Source: an uncultured Ruminococcus sp.
GTDB lineage: Bacteria > Bacillota > Clostridia > Oscillospirales > Ruminococcaceae
Direction: 5' to 3'
Assembly (NCBI GenBank): GCA_946188175.1
Contig: CAMHUJ010000117.1
Location: 1 to 6,014 of the forward strand
Length of the DNA stretch: 6,014 bases
Every line of letters begins with the position of its first letter. The first letter of the stretch is position 1. The notes beneath the pieces are model-generated. The model was not told where the DNA came from. It searched no databases and worked only from the letters and a program-made list of their open reading frames with translations. This document shows, in pieces, positions 1 to 5,735 of the stretch. Made by a program: the position numbers and the translations under genes.

Positions 1-2
1 GC

Positions 3-236
3 GGCATTTTCATCGGCGCGATCATCTACGCCCTGTTCGGACCGCTCCCGGGCGAGGACGGTGAGTTCTTCATTCAGCTCTATGACTGGTGGGAAAAGTT
101 CAAAGAGGGCGCGGCACAGGACTGGGTGTATTTCCTGCTGGCAGCCTTCCTCTGGATCACGATTTTCGGCTATTATTTCTCCTACAGGCTGTCCTGTAAG
201 CTCTATATGAAAGGAGTGGAGCAGTATGACAAATAA
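3..236 (+). CDS. C-terminal end of a membrane protein, probably ABC-2 type transporter permease (5' partial)
   Basis: An open frame enters from the left edge (codons begin at base 3) and stops at TAA 234-236, giving 77 visible residues. It contains the end of one hydrophobic segment (GIFIGAIIYALFG), an acidic/aromatic loop, then a second strong membrane helix (WVYFLLAAFLWITIFGYYF) followed by the basic tail SYRLSCKLYMKGVEQYDK. A final helix followed by a short 'SYxxSxKxYxKG' cytoplasmic tail is typical of ABC-2 family permeases, which export small molecules or peptides together with a separate ATPase; that assignment is recalled family knowledge on a short fragment. Its last 11 bases overlap the start of the downstream protease gene, so the two are probably cotranscribed and translationally coupled. 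It could instead be another multi-pass membrane protein; that it is coding is much surer than the family. Confidence 0.6.
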   Translation, partial: GIFIGAIIYALFGPLPGEDGEFFIQLYDWWEKFKEGAAQDWVYFLLAAFLWITIFGYYFSYRLSCKLYMKGVEQYDK

Positions 237-1182
237 AAAGCTCGAACGGAAACGGCTGCTGCTGTTCCTGCTCTTTGCATTCGGCATCGCGTGGATTCCG
301 GTGATCATCCTGAATGAAACCGTCGGCTATGAAAATTGGTTTGAAGGACCGTATGTGATCTTCGGGCTTCCGATGCTCTATGCGCCTGCGCTTGCCAATG
401 TCCTGACGCGCAAAATCACAAAAGAGGGCTGGGAGAATTCGCTCTTTCACTTCAATTTCAAGGGACATATCAGGTATTATATTCTCGCGGTACTGTTCCC
501 GTTTTTGCAGGGCCTGCTCAGCAATATCACGACGACGCTGGTCTACGGCCACTGGGATTTTCATGAGATGCTTGAGCGGCAGACGCTGCCCGAATATTTC
601 GGTTCGATCCTGCTGATGTTTGCAATGGCGCCGCTCTTTGCATGGAACACCTTTGGCGAAGAATTCGGCTGGCGCGCCTATATGAATCAGAAAATGGAGC
701 CGCTGCTCGGCACGACCGGCACGGTGATCGTCGGCGGCATCATCTGGGGTGTCTGGCATGCGCCGCTGACGGTCAAGGGACATAATTTCGGCACAGATTA
801 CTGGGGCTTTCCGTGGCTCGGCATCGTGTTTATGTCGGTCTGGTGCGTTGTCGGGGGCATCTTCCTGATGTGGGTGACGAAGAAATCCGGCTCGATCTTT
901 CCGGCTGCGATTCTGCACGCCTGCAACAACGCCGGCATTCCGCATCTGAACCGCTTTTTCCTCAGCGGTATTGATGATCTGGAGAACTATGATCCGTCCA
1001 TTCCGCAGATGTTTGTCAGCATGATTCCGTATCTGATTCTCGGCGCGGTGTTCACGTATTTCATGGTACGTGACCGCAAAAAGCAGGCGGCAGGAGCAGC
1101 CTGCGAACCGGAACAGGCGCAGGCACTTCCGGATGCTGCGGATGTATCGGATATGACGGATACGGAGGAGACTGCATCATGA
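226..1182 (+). CDS. CPBP family intramembrane glutamic endopeptidase (CAAX protease/Abi family)
   Basis: This 318-residue multi-pass membrane protein carries the motifs of the CPBP (CAAX prenyl protease 2/bacteriocin-processing, Abi) family. These are the EExxxR box as GEEFGWR (E145, E146, R150), the second motif with H178 in WGVWHAP, and the third motif with H231 and N234/N235 in ILHACNN. These residues form the catalytic site inside the membrane in family members. Hydrophobic segments lie near residues 11-29, 43-60, 83-101, 125-140, 163-178, 196-216 and 263-281. The start is ATG 226, with AAGGAG at 211-216 nine bases upstream. The last ~35 residues after the final helix are Ala/Glu/Asp-rich and look like a disordered cytoplasmic tail. 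Bacterial members process or protect against peptides, or are of unknown substrate; next to an ABC-2 permease a peptide-related role is plausible but inferred. The ATG of the next gene overlaps the stop (ATGA). Confidence 0.9.
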   Translation: MTNKKLERKRLLLFLLFAFGIAWIPVIILNETVGYENWFEGPYVIFGLPMLYAPALANVLTRKITKEGWENSLFHFNFKGHIRYYILAVLFPFLQGLLSNITTTLVYGHWDFHEMLERQTLPEYFGSILLMFAMAPLFAWNTFGEEFGWRAYMNQKMEPLLGTTGTVIVGGIIWGVWHAPLTVKGHNFGTDYWGFPWLGIVFMSVWCVVGGIFLMWVTKKSGSIFPAAILHACNNAGIPHLNRFFLSGIDDLENYDPSIPQMFVSMIPYLILGAVFTYFMVRDRKKQAAGAACEPEQAQALPDAADVSDMTDTEETAS

Positions 1183-1804
1183 ATATCATTGTGATAAACG
1201 GCAGTCCGCGTCCGGACGGTCTGACTGCTGCGATGCTGCATCGCCTTGCGGATACACTGCTGCAAAAGGGCGCAGATGTGCAGTATTATGACCTGTCAAA
1301 GCTGCATATGAAACAGTGCAGCGGCTGCTGTGCCTGCTACCGGACGGGACACTGCATCTTTCAGGATGATGCCGAGCGGCTTTCGGATGCAATCGCAAAG
1401 GCGGACGGCATTGTGATCGGTTCACCGACCTATGTGAGCAATGTTTCGGGACTGCTCAAGACCTTCATTGACCGCGGGCATTTTGTGATCGAGCAGCTGC
1501 TGCGCGGCAAATATGCGGTCGGCATTGCGACCGGCGAGAATTACGGCAGCCGCGATACGGCGCGTATATCAGCGATACGGTGATCTGCAATGCACCGTTT
1601 TCGTCGAAGCAGTTTCCGGCGGACAGAGTAGTCCATGCCGCCGGACGGCTGTATGCGGATATTGCAGGGCAGCGGGTCTATCCGGTGCAGGCGGCAAAGA
1701 GCCGCGTGATATTCCGGTTCGGGATTCTGCCGTTCGTGCAGCGGAAGGGTGCGCAGTATCAGGGCGTGACCGACCGCTGGCAGGCATGCGGCGTGATAAA
1801 ATAA
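1179..1804 (+). pseudogene. Iron-sulfur flavoprotein / NAD(P)H-dependent FMN reductase (flavodoxin fold), frame-disrupted
   Basis: The 5' frame (1179-1583, 134 codons) encodes a flavodoxin-like N-terminus. It has a phosphate-binding loop (VINGSPRPDG), the cysteine pattern C47-x2-C50-x2-C53-x5-C59, which fits the compact [4Fe-4S] motif of iron-sulfur flavoproteins, and the second FMN loop SPTYVSNVSG followed by KTFIDRGHFV. After GENYGSRDTA the frame runs into TGA at 1581-1583. The rest of the protein (YISDTVICNAPFSS... to GVIK, TAA 1802-1804) continues in another frame from about 1567. Remembered clostridial relatives are ~215-220 residues with ~10 residues (type KILxxLLxxSG) between these halves, which are absent here. 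A loss of 28 or 31 bases would explain both the frame change and the missing piece. Start ATG 1179 overlaps the protease stop and has GGAGGAG at 1164-1170. It is either a real pseudogene or a sequence/assembly deletion; the N-terminal half alone lacks the C-terminal part of the fold. Confidence 0.75.
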
Positions 1805-1812
1805 AACAGGAC

Positions 1813-1841
1813 TTGACAAATACCCCTTACCGGTATATAAT
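1813..1841 (+). promoter_or_regulatory. Consensus sigma-A type promoter of the csoR-copA operon
   Basis: The -35 box TTGACA (1813-1818) and the -10 box TATAAT (1836-1841) both match the housekeeping consensus perfectly and are separated by exactly 17 bp. Transcription should start near 1848, leaving a leader of ~54 bases before csoR. Such a strong promoter fits a gene set held off by a repressor. The spacer between the boxes is almost entirely occupied by a CsoR-type pseudopalindrome. Confidence 0.88.
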
Positions 1842-1864
1842 ATAAATACCGGCAGGGGGTATTT
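1818..1864. promoter_or_regulatory. Paired CsoR-type operators forming one large inverted repeat
   Basis: Two 17-bp sites, ATACCCCTTACCGGTAT (1820-1836) and ATACCGGCAGGGGGTAT (1846-1862), each have ATACC...GGTAT ends around a C- or G-rich core, the form expected for CsoR/RcnR-family operators. The sites are oriented head to head: the extended 19-bp arms 1818-1836 and 1846-1864 are reverse complements at 17 of 19 positions, with one further G-T wobble, separated by 9 AT-rich bases. The left site fills the -35/-10 spacer and the right site covers the predicted start point, so bound repressor would block RNA polymerase. Regulation by the adjacent csoR product and release by Cu(I) are inferred from position and family knowledge. 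Confidence 0.8.
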
Positions 1865-1901
1865 TCATCTGCCGGATAAAACACCGTAATGAGGTGATAC
1901 T

Positions 1902-2210
1902 ATGAGTGATAAAAAATGTCCGGCATGCTGTGGGAAGAAGACAGAGCGTTCCGAGGCGGAGCGCAAAAAGCTGATGAACCGCCTGAAACGCATCGAGGGA
2001 CAGGTGCGCGGCTTGCAGAAAATGCTTGAAAATGACGCTTACTGCGCCGATATTCTGACGCAGTCCGCGGCGGTGAATGCGGCGATCAATGCGTTCAATA
2101 AGGATTTGCTGGCGCGGCATCTGCATACATGCGTCGTCCGTGATATCCGTGCCGGAGACGATTCTGCCGTCGATGAGCTTGCGGAGCTTGTCAAGAAACT
2201 GATGAAATGA
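1902..2210 (+). CDS. csoR: Copper-sensing transcriptional repressor CsoR
   Basis: A 102-residue all-helical CsoR/RcnR-family (DUF156) repressor. The family core starts at ERKKLMNRLKRIEGQVRGLQKML (residues ~20-42). The Cu(I) ligand set is complete: C48 in the helix-2 YCAD motif, then H73 and C77 in ARHLHTC. The spacings of 25 and 4 residues are the same as in characterised CsoR (C36/H61/C65 of the Mycobacterium tuberculosis protein), which supports Cu(I) rather than nickel or formaldehyde sensing. In apo form these proteins bind operator DNA as tetramers and are released by Cu(I). The N-terminus adds a Cys-rich CPACC stretch (C6, C9, C10) outside the core fold. Start ATG 1902 has GAGGTG at 1891-1896. 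It is the first gene after the paired operators, so it is probably autoregulated, and its stop lies 7 bases before the copA start. Confidence 0.95.
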   Translation: MSDKKCPACCGKKTERSEAERKKLMNRLKRIEGQVRGLQKMLENDAYCADILTQSAAVNAAINAFNKDLLARHLHTCVVRDIRAGDDSAVDELAELVKKLMK

Positions 2211-2214
2211 GGTG
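2209..2214 (+). promoter_or_regulatory. Ribosome binding site that decides the copA start
   Basis: GAGGTG overlaps the csoR stop codon (TGA 2208-2210) and lies just before ATG 2218. A GTG at 2212 in the same frame would add two residues, but it is itself part of this Shine-Dalgarno sequence, so ATG 2218 is preferred. The overlap with the csoR stop suggests translational coupling of repressor and pump. Confidence 0.7.
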
Positions 2215-2217
2215 CTT

Positions 2218-4746
2218 ATGACACAGTATCATGTCACCGGAATGAGCTGTGCGGCTTGCAGTGCGCGTGTGGAGAAGGCGGTCAGTGCGGTCGAGGGCGT
2301 GGAAAGCTGCGCCGTCAGCCTGCTGACGAATTCCATGGGCGTTGAGGGCAGCGCTTCGCCGGAAGCGGTCATGAAAGCGGTCGCGGATGCGGGATACGGG
2401 GCGTCGCTGCAAACCGCGGCAAAAGCGGATGCAGCTGCGCCTGCCGCCGATGCGCTGACCGATACCGAGACGCCGAAGCTGCTGCGCCGTCTGCTGATTT
2501 CGCTCGTATTTCTGCTGATTCTGATGTATGTTTCCATGGGGCATATGATGCTCGGGGCGCCGCTTCCGGCATTTCTGGACGGCAATCCGGTCGGGCTCGG
2601 ACTGACGCAGCTGCTGCTCGCGGGTATTGTCATGGTGATCAATCAGCGCTTTTTTATCAGCGGCACAAAGGCGCTGCTGCACCGTGCACCGAATATGGAT
2701 ACGCTTGTATCGCTCGGCGCGGCGGCATCGTTTTTATGGAGCATCTGCGTGCTTTTTGTGATGACCGATGCGCAGCGGCGCGGCGATGCGGAAACCGTTT
2801 CGCATCTGATGCACCAGTTCTATTTTGAATCGGCGGCGATGATCCTGACGCTGATTACGGTCGGCAAAACACTCGAAGCGCGGGCAAAGGGCAAAACGAC
2901 CGATGCGCTGAAAGGTCTGATGCGGCTTGCACCGAAAACCGCGGTGATACTGGAAAACGGCACAGAGCGTGAGATTCCGGCGGAGCAGGTGCAGCGCGGG
3001 ATGCATTTTGCGGTGCGTCCCGGTGCGCAGATACCGGCGGACGGTATTGTGATCTCCGGCAGCGCTGCGGTCGATGAATCCGCGCTGACCGGCGAGAGCA
3101 TTCCGGCGGACAAATCGGCGGGCGATGCGGTCTCCGCCGGTACGATCAATCAGTCGGGATATCTGGAATGTGAAGCGACGAAAACCGGCGAAGATACGAC
3201 GCTTTCACAGATCATCCGTCTGGTCGGGGATGCTGCCGCAACGAAAGCACCGATTGCCAAGACCGCGGATAAGGTTTCCGGCATTTTCGTCCCCGCGGTG
3301 ATCGGCATTGTACTCGTGACCTTCCTGATCTGGATGCTGCTCGGCAGAGATGCAGGCTTTGCGCTGGCACGCAGTGTCTCGGTTCTGGTGATCAGCTGCC
3401 CGTGTGCGCTGGGACTTGCAACGCCGGTTGCGATCATGGTCGGCAGCGGTGTCGGTGCGCGCAGCGGCATCCTGTATAAAACGGCTGCGGCACTGGAGGA
3501 AACCGGCAGAATTCAGACGGTCGTGCTCGATAAAACGGGTACTGTCACCGAGGGGAAGCCGCGCGTGACCGATGTGATTCCGGCGGACGGCGTCACGGAA
3601 ATGCAGCTGCTGAACGATGCCGCGGCGCTGGAGCAGCACAGTGAGCATCCGCTCGGGCGCGCAGTCACGGAATATGCCGTGCAGCAGGGGATTCAGCCGC
3701 CTGCGGTTACGGAGTTTGCGGCACAGATCGGCAGCGGTGTTTCTGCAATGCTCAATGATACCGTGCTGCTTGCATGCAGTCAGCAGACGGCGGAGACGCA
3801 TATCACGCTGCCGGACAATATCGCAAAAATCGCGCAGAATCTTGCGGAATCCGGTAAGACGCCGCTCTTTTTCCTGCGGGATGAGAAGCTGACCGGCATC
3901 ATCGCCGTCGCGGATATCCTCAAGCCGGACAGCAGGGCGGCAGTCGATGCGCTGCACGGAATGGGCATCACGGTCGTCATGATGACGGGCGACAATCGCC
4001 GGACCGCTGCGGCAATCGGCAAAGAGGCTGGTATTGACCGCGTGGCGGCGGAGTTCCTGCCTGCCGATAAGGAAAAAATGATTCGTGAGCTGGCAAAGCA
4101 CGGCAAGGTCTGCATGATCGGCGACGGCATCAACGATGCACCTGCACTGACGCGCGCGGATATCGGCATGGCAATCGGCGCCGGAACCGATGTCGCAATC
4201 GACTCGGCGGACGTCGTTCTGATGCAGAGCAGCCTGACCGATGCGGTCAACGCGATCCGGCTCAGCCGCAAAACGCTGCGGAATATTCGCGAAAACCTGT
4301 TCTGGGCGTTTATCTATAATCTCATCGGCATTCCGGTGGCGGCAGGTGCGCTGGTGCCGCTCGGGCTGACGCTGAATCCGATGTTCGGGGCGGCGGCGAT
4401 GAGCCTCTCGAGCTTCTGCGTCGTGACAAATGCACTGCGGCTCAATCTTTTCAAACCGGAGAAACCGAATCAGACGGCGAATCCGTCTGCGGCGGATACA
4501 ATCAACGAAACTGCGAAAGGAACGGTGAATCAAATGACAAACACCACACTCGAAATCAAGGGCATGATGTGCCCGCACTGTGAGGCGCATGTGCGCAGGG
4601 CGCTCGAAGGCATGGAGGGCGTTACGGTCGTTTCCGTGAGCCATGAGGCGGCAAATGCAGTCGTCGAGACGGCGCAGCCCGTCACGGAGGATGCGTTCCG
4701 CGCGGTCATTGCCGATGCGGGCTATGAGCTGACCGGCATCCGGTAA
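2218..4746 (+). CDS. copA: Copper(I)-translocating P-type ATPase CopA with N- and C-terminal HMA domains
   Basis: This 842-residue P1B-1 ATPase exports Cu(I) across the cytoplasmic membrane using ATP. Features in order: N-terminal HMA domain with GMSCAAC (C11, C14); Ala-rich linker; four membrane helices between ~90 and 218; actuator-domain TGES (291-294); helix 6 with the CPC metal site (394-396); phosphorylation motif DKTGT (D438); nucleotide-binding SEHPLG (H477); TGDN (590-593); GDGINDAP (635-642); helix 7 with YN (700-701); helix 8 with PMFGAAAMSLSS (M728, S731, S732). CPC, YN and MxxSS together define Cu(I) specificity. Unusually, a Thr/Asn-rich linker (~750-773) leads to a second HMA domain at the C-terminus with GMMCPHC (C785, C788). 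It lies directly behind csoR and ten bases before a nitroreductase gene, so expression should be copper-induced from the CsoR promoter. Confidence 0.97.
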   Translation: MTQYHVTGMSCAACSARVEKAVSAVEGVESCAVSLLTNSMGVEGSASPEAVMKAVADAGYGASLQTAAKADAAAPAADALTDTETPKLLRRLLISLVFLLILMYVSMGHMMLGAPLPAFLDGNPVGLGLTQLLLAGIVMVINQRFFISGTKALLHRAPNMDTLVSLGAAASFLWSICVLFVMTDAQRRGDAETVSHLMHQFYFESAAMILTLITVGKTLEARAKGKTTDALKGLMRLAPKTAVILENGTEREIPAEQVQRGMHFAVRPGAQIPADGIVISGSAAVDESALTGESIPADKSAGDAVSAGTINQSGYLECEATKTGEDTTLSQIIRLVGDAAATKAPIAKTADKVSGIFVPAVIGIVLVTFLIWMLLGRDAGFALARSVSVLVISCPCALGLATPVAIMVGSGVGARSGILYKTAAALEETGRIQTVVLDKTGTVTEGKPRVTDVIPADGVTEMQLLNDAAALEQHSEHPLGRAVTEYAVQQGIQPPAVTEFAAQIGSGVSAMLNDTVLLACSQQTAETHITLPDNIAKIAQNLAESGKTPLFFLRDEKLTGIIAVADILKPDSRAAVDALHGMGITVVMMTGDNRRTAAAIGKEAGIDRVAAEFLPADKEKMIRELAKHGKVCMIGDGINDAPALTRADIGMAIGAGTDVAIDSADVVLMQSSLTDAVNAIRLSRKTLRNIRENLFWAFIYNLIGIPVAAGALVPLGLTLNPMFGAAAMSLSSFCVVTNALRLNLFKPEKPNQTANPSAADTINETAKGTVNQMTNTTLEIKGMMCPHCEAHVRRALEGMEGVTVVSVSHEAANAVVETAQPVTEDAFRAVIADAGYELTGIR
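4534..4746 (+). other. C-terminal CopZ-like HMA domain of CopA, possibly also translated from an internal start
   Basis: From the in-frame ATG at 4534 the last 70 codons of copA encode a complete HMA/CopZ-type domain with the metal site GMMCPHC (Cys 13 and 16 of this piece) and the usual ending DAGYELTGIR. Its length matches free CopZ chaperones. The preceding linker is polar and non-conserved. A purine-rich GAAAGGA (4515-4521) lies 12 bases before ATG 4534 and 3 bases before an in-frame GTG at 4525, so an internal translation start is conceivable, though the spacing is not ideal for either. As a domain it is certain; as a separate product it is speculative. It may descend from a copZ gene fused to copA. 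Confidence 0.4.
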
Positions 4747-4756
4747 CGGAGGGAAT

Positions 4757-5287
4757 ATGGAGCTTTTTGATGTGATCGCGGCGCGGCACAGCTACCGCGG
4801 CGCCTATCTGCCGGAGCCGGTGCCGCGTGCGGATTTGCAGCGCATCATGGAGGCGGGGCTTGCCGCGCCCTCCGGCTGCAACAAGCAGACGACCGTGCTG
4901 ACCGCTGTGGAAACGCCGGCGCTGATCGACAGAATCTTTGAGATCATGGAGCTGCCCTTCTGCAAAACGGCGCCTGCGCTCATCTGCGTAACGACGAAGC
5001 GGATTGTCGCCTACAAGGACGGCTGGGGCAATGAGCGCTGCTATCAGGTGCAGGATTATGCCGCGGCGATTGAAAATATGCTGCTTGCGATCACGGCGCT
5101 CGGCTATGCGAGCTGCTGGATCGAGGGGCATATCACCGATGCGGACGAGCAGGATAAACAGATTGCGGCGCTGCTGAATCTTCCGGCGGATGAGCGCGCG
5201 GTCTGTATTCTGCCCGTCGGCAGAACTGCGGATGCAGTGAAAGCCGTCACGAAGCAGCCGTTTTCGGAACGTGCACGCTTTCGATAA
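4757..5287 (+). CDS. Nitroreductase family protein (FMN-dependent NAD(P)H oxidoreductase)
   Basis: A 176-residue protein of the nitroreductase superfamily. The N-terminus has the FMN phosphate/ribityl-binding pattern ARHSYR (R10, S12, R14), followed by the APSGCNKQ loop at residues 37-44, the middle helix DYAAAIENMLLAITALGYASCWIEG (~100-124), which covers the usual dimer and flavin contacts, and the ending ILPVGRTAD...KQPFSERARF typical of short family members. Such enzymes use NAD(P)H and bound FMN to reduce nitroaromatics, quinones or other electrophiles; the natural substrate cannot be read from sequence. Start ATG 4757 follows GGAGGG at 4748-4753, and the gene begins 10 bases after copA with no room for a promoter, so it should be transcribed with csoR-copA. 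A copper-induced nitroreductase (CinD) is known in Lactococcus lactis, which supports a role in copper-linked redox defence; that link is an inference here. Confidence 0.92.
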   Translation: MELFDVIAARHSYRGAYLPEPVPRADLQRIMEAGLAAPSGCNKQTTVLTAVETPALIDRIFEIMELPFCKTAPALICVTTKRIVAYKDGWGNERCYQVQDYAAAIENMLLAITALGYASCWIEGHITDADEQDKQIAALLNLPADERAVCILPVGRTADAVKAVTKQPFSERARFR

Positions 5288-5292
5288 GTAAA

Positions 5293-5331
5293 AAGCCTTG
5301 AAATCAGCGTAACAGCTTGATTTCAAGGCTT
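5293..5331. terminator. Bidirectional intrinsic terminator between convergent genes
   Basis: A perfect 14-bp inverted repeat, AAGCCTTGAAATCA (5293-5306) and TGATTTCAAGGCTT (5318-5331), encloses an 11-base loop. On the + strand it is followed by ATTTTATTA, and on the - strand by TTTACTTATC preceded by the T's of the stem base, so it can end transcription from both sides. It lies 5 bases after the nitroreductase stop and 6 bases from the stop of the convergent Fe-S protein gene. Confidence 0.88.
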
Positions 5332-5337
5332 ATTTTA

Positions 5338-5730
5338 TTACTCTACGGTCACTGCGCCGAATTTACAGGATGCCATGCACTGGCCACAGCGGATGCAGCT
5401 TGACGGGTCGATCTCATGCGGCTCTTTGACGACGCCGGAAATCGCATAAACAGGACAGTTCCTTGCACAGGCTGCACAGCCGCGGCATTTCTCCGGATGA
5501 ATGCGGTAATGCAGCAGACCGGTGCAGGTGTGCGCCGGACATCGCTTTTCATGGATATGCGCTTCAAACTCATCGCGGAAATACCGGAGCGTCGAGCGAA
5601 CCGGATTCGGCGCATTCTGTCCGATGCCGCAGAGTGCGCTGTCGCGGACGGCATCACAGAGCTCCTCGAGCAGTTCGATATCGCCCGCTTTGCCCTCGCC
5701 GCTGACGATGCGCGCCAGAATCTCCTGCAT
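5338..5730 (-). CDS. C-terminal remnant of NuoF/HydB-like subunit with two [4Fe-4S] ferredoxin motifs (5'-truncated)
   Basis: The frame gives 130 residues from ATG 5730 to TAA 5338-5340. It matches the C-terminal end of NuoF-like flavoprotein subunits of bifurcating or NADP-reducing [FeFe]-hydrogenases (HydB/HndC type). It has the helical N4-cluster domain (KQMQEIL, then LCGIGQNAPNPVRSTLRYFR with C34) and then a ferredoxin domain with CxxCxxCxxxCP at C82/C85/C88/C92 and CxxCxxCxxxC at C112/C115/C118/C122. Full proteins are ~600 residues; the thioredoxin-like, FMN/NADH-binding and SLBB parts are absent. Recognisable similarity continues upstream only through CARCRTGI to about 5763, then ends abruptly in the middle of the expected ESCGKCxxC motif. 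No Shine-Dalgarno site precedes ATG 5730, although it lies 5 bases after the stop of the upstream Gln-rich frame. It is probably a non-functional fragment, or one side of an assembly join; a small ferredoxin-like product made by coupling cannot be excluded. Confidence 0.75.
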   Translation of the reverse strand: MQEILARIVSGEGKAGDIELLEELCDAVRDSALCGIGQNAPNPVRSTLRYFRDEFEAHIHEKRCPAHTCTGLLHYRIHPEKCRGCAACARNCPVYAISGVVKEPHEIDPSSCIRCGQCMASCKFGAVTVE

Positions 5731-5735
5731 TTGTT

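Noticed and set aside
157..945. A 262-codon open frame on the - strand opposite the CPBP protease
   Set aside because: Composition is rich in Arg, His and Gln with no domain; the + strand frame has the full protease motif set and ribosome sites.
1513..1845. A + strand frame of 110 codons overlapping the broken flavoprotein
   Set aside because: It lies in the third frame, is Arg/Ala/Gly-rich, matches neither half of the flavoprotein and runs into the promoter.
1805..1901. A riboswitch or attenuator in the leader before csoR
   Set aside because: The large hairpin straddles the promoter and start point, so it is not wholly within the operon's transcript; the remaining ~54-base leader has no further clear structure.
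2212..2217. GTG 2212 as the copA start
   Set aside because: The codon is part of the GAGGTG ribosome site itself; ATG 2218 is correctly placed after it.
3205..4644. A long open frame on the - strand (479 codons) opposite copA
   Set aside because: Its translation is Arg/His/Asp-rich without any recognisable motif, and the + strand carries every CopA motif. It is a GC-driven shadow of the coding strand.
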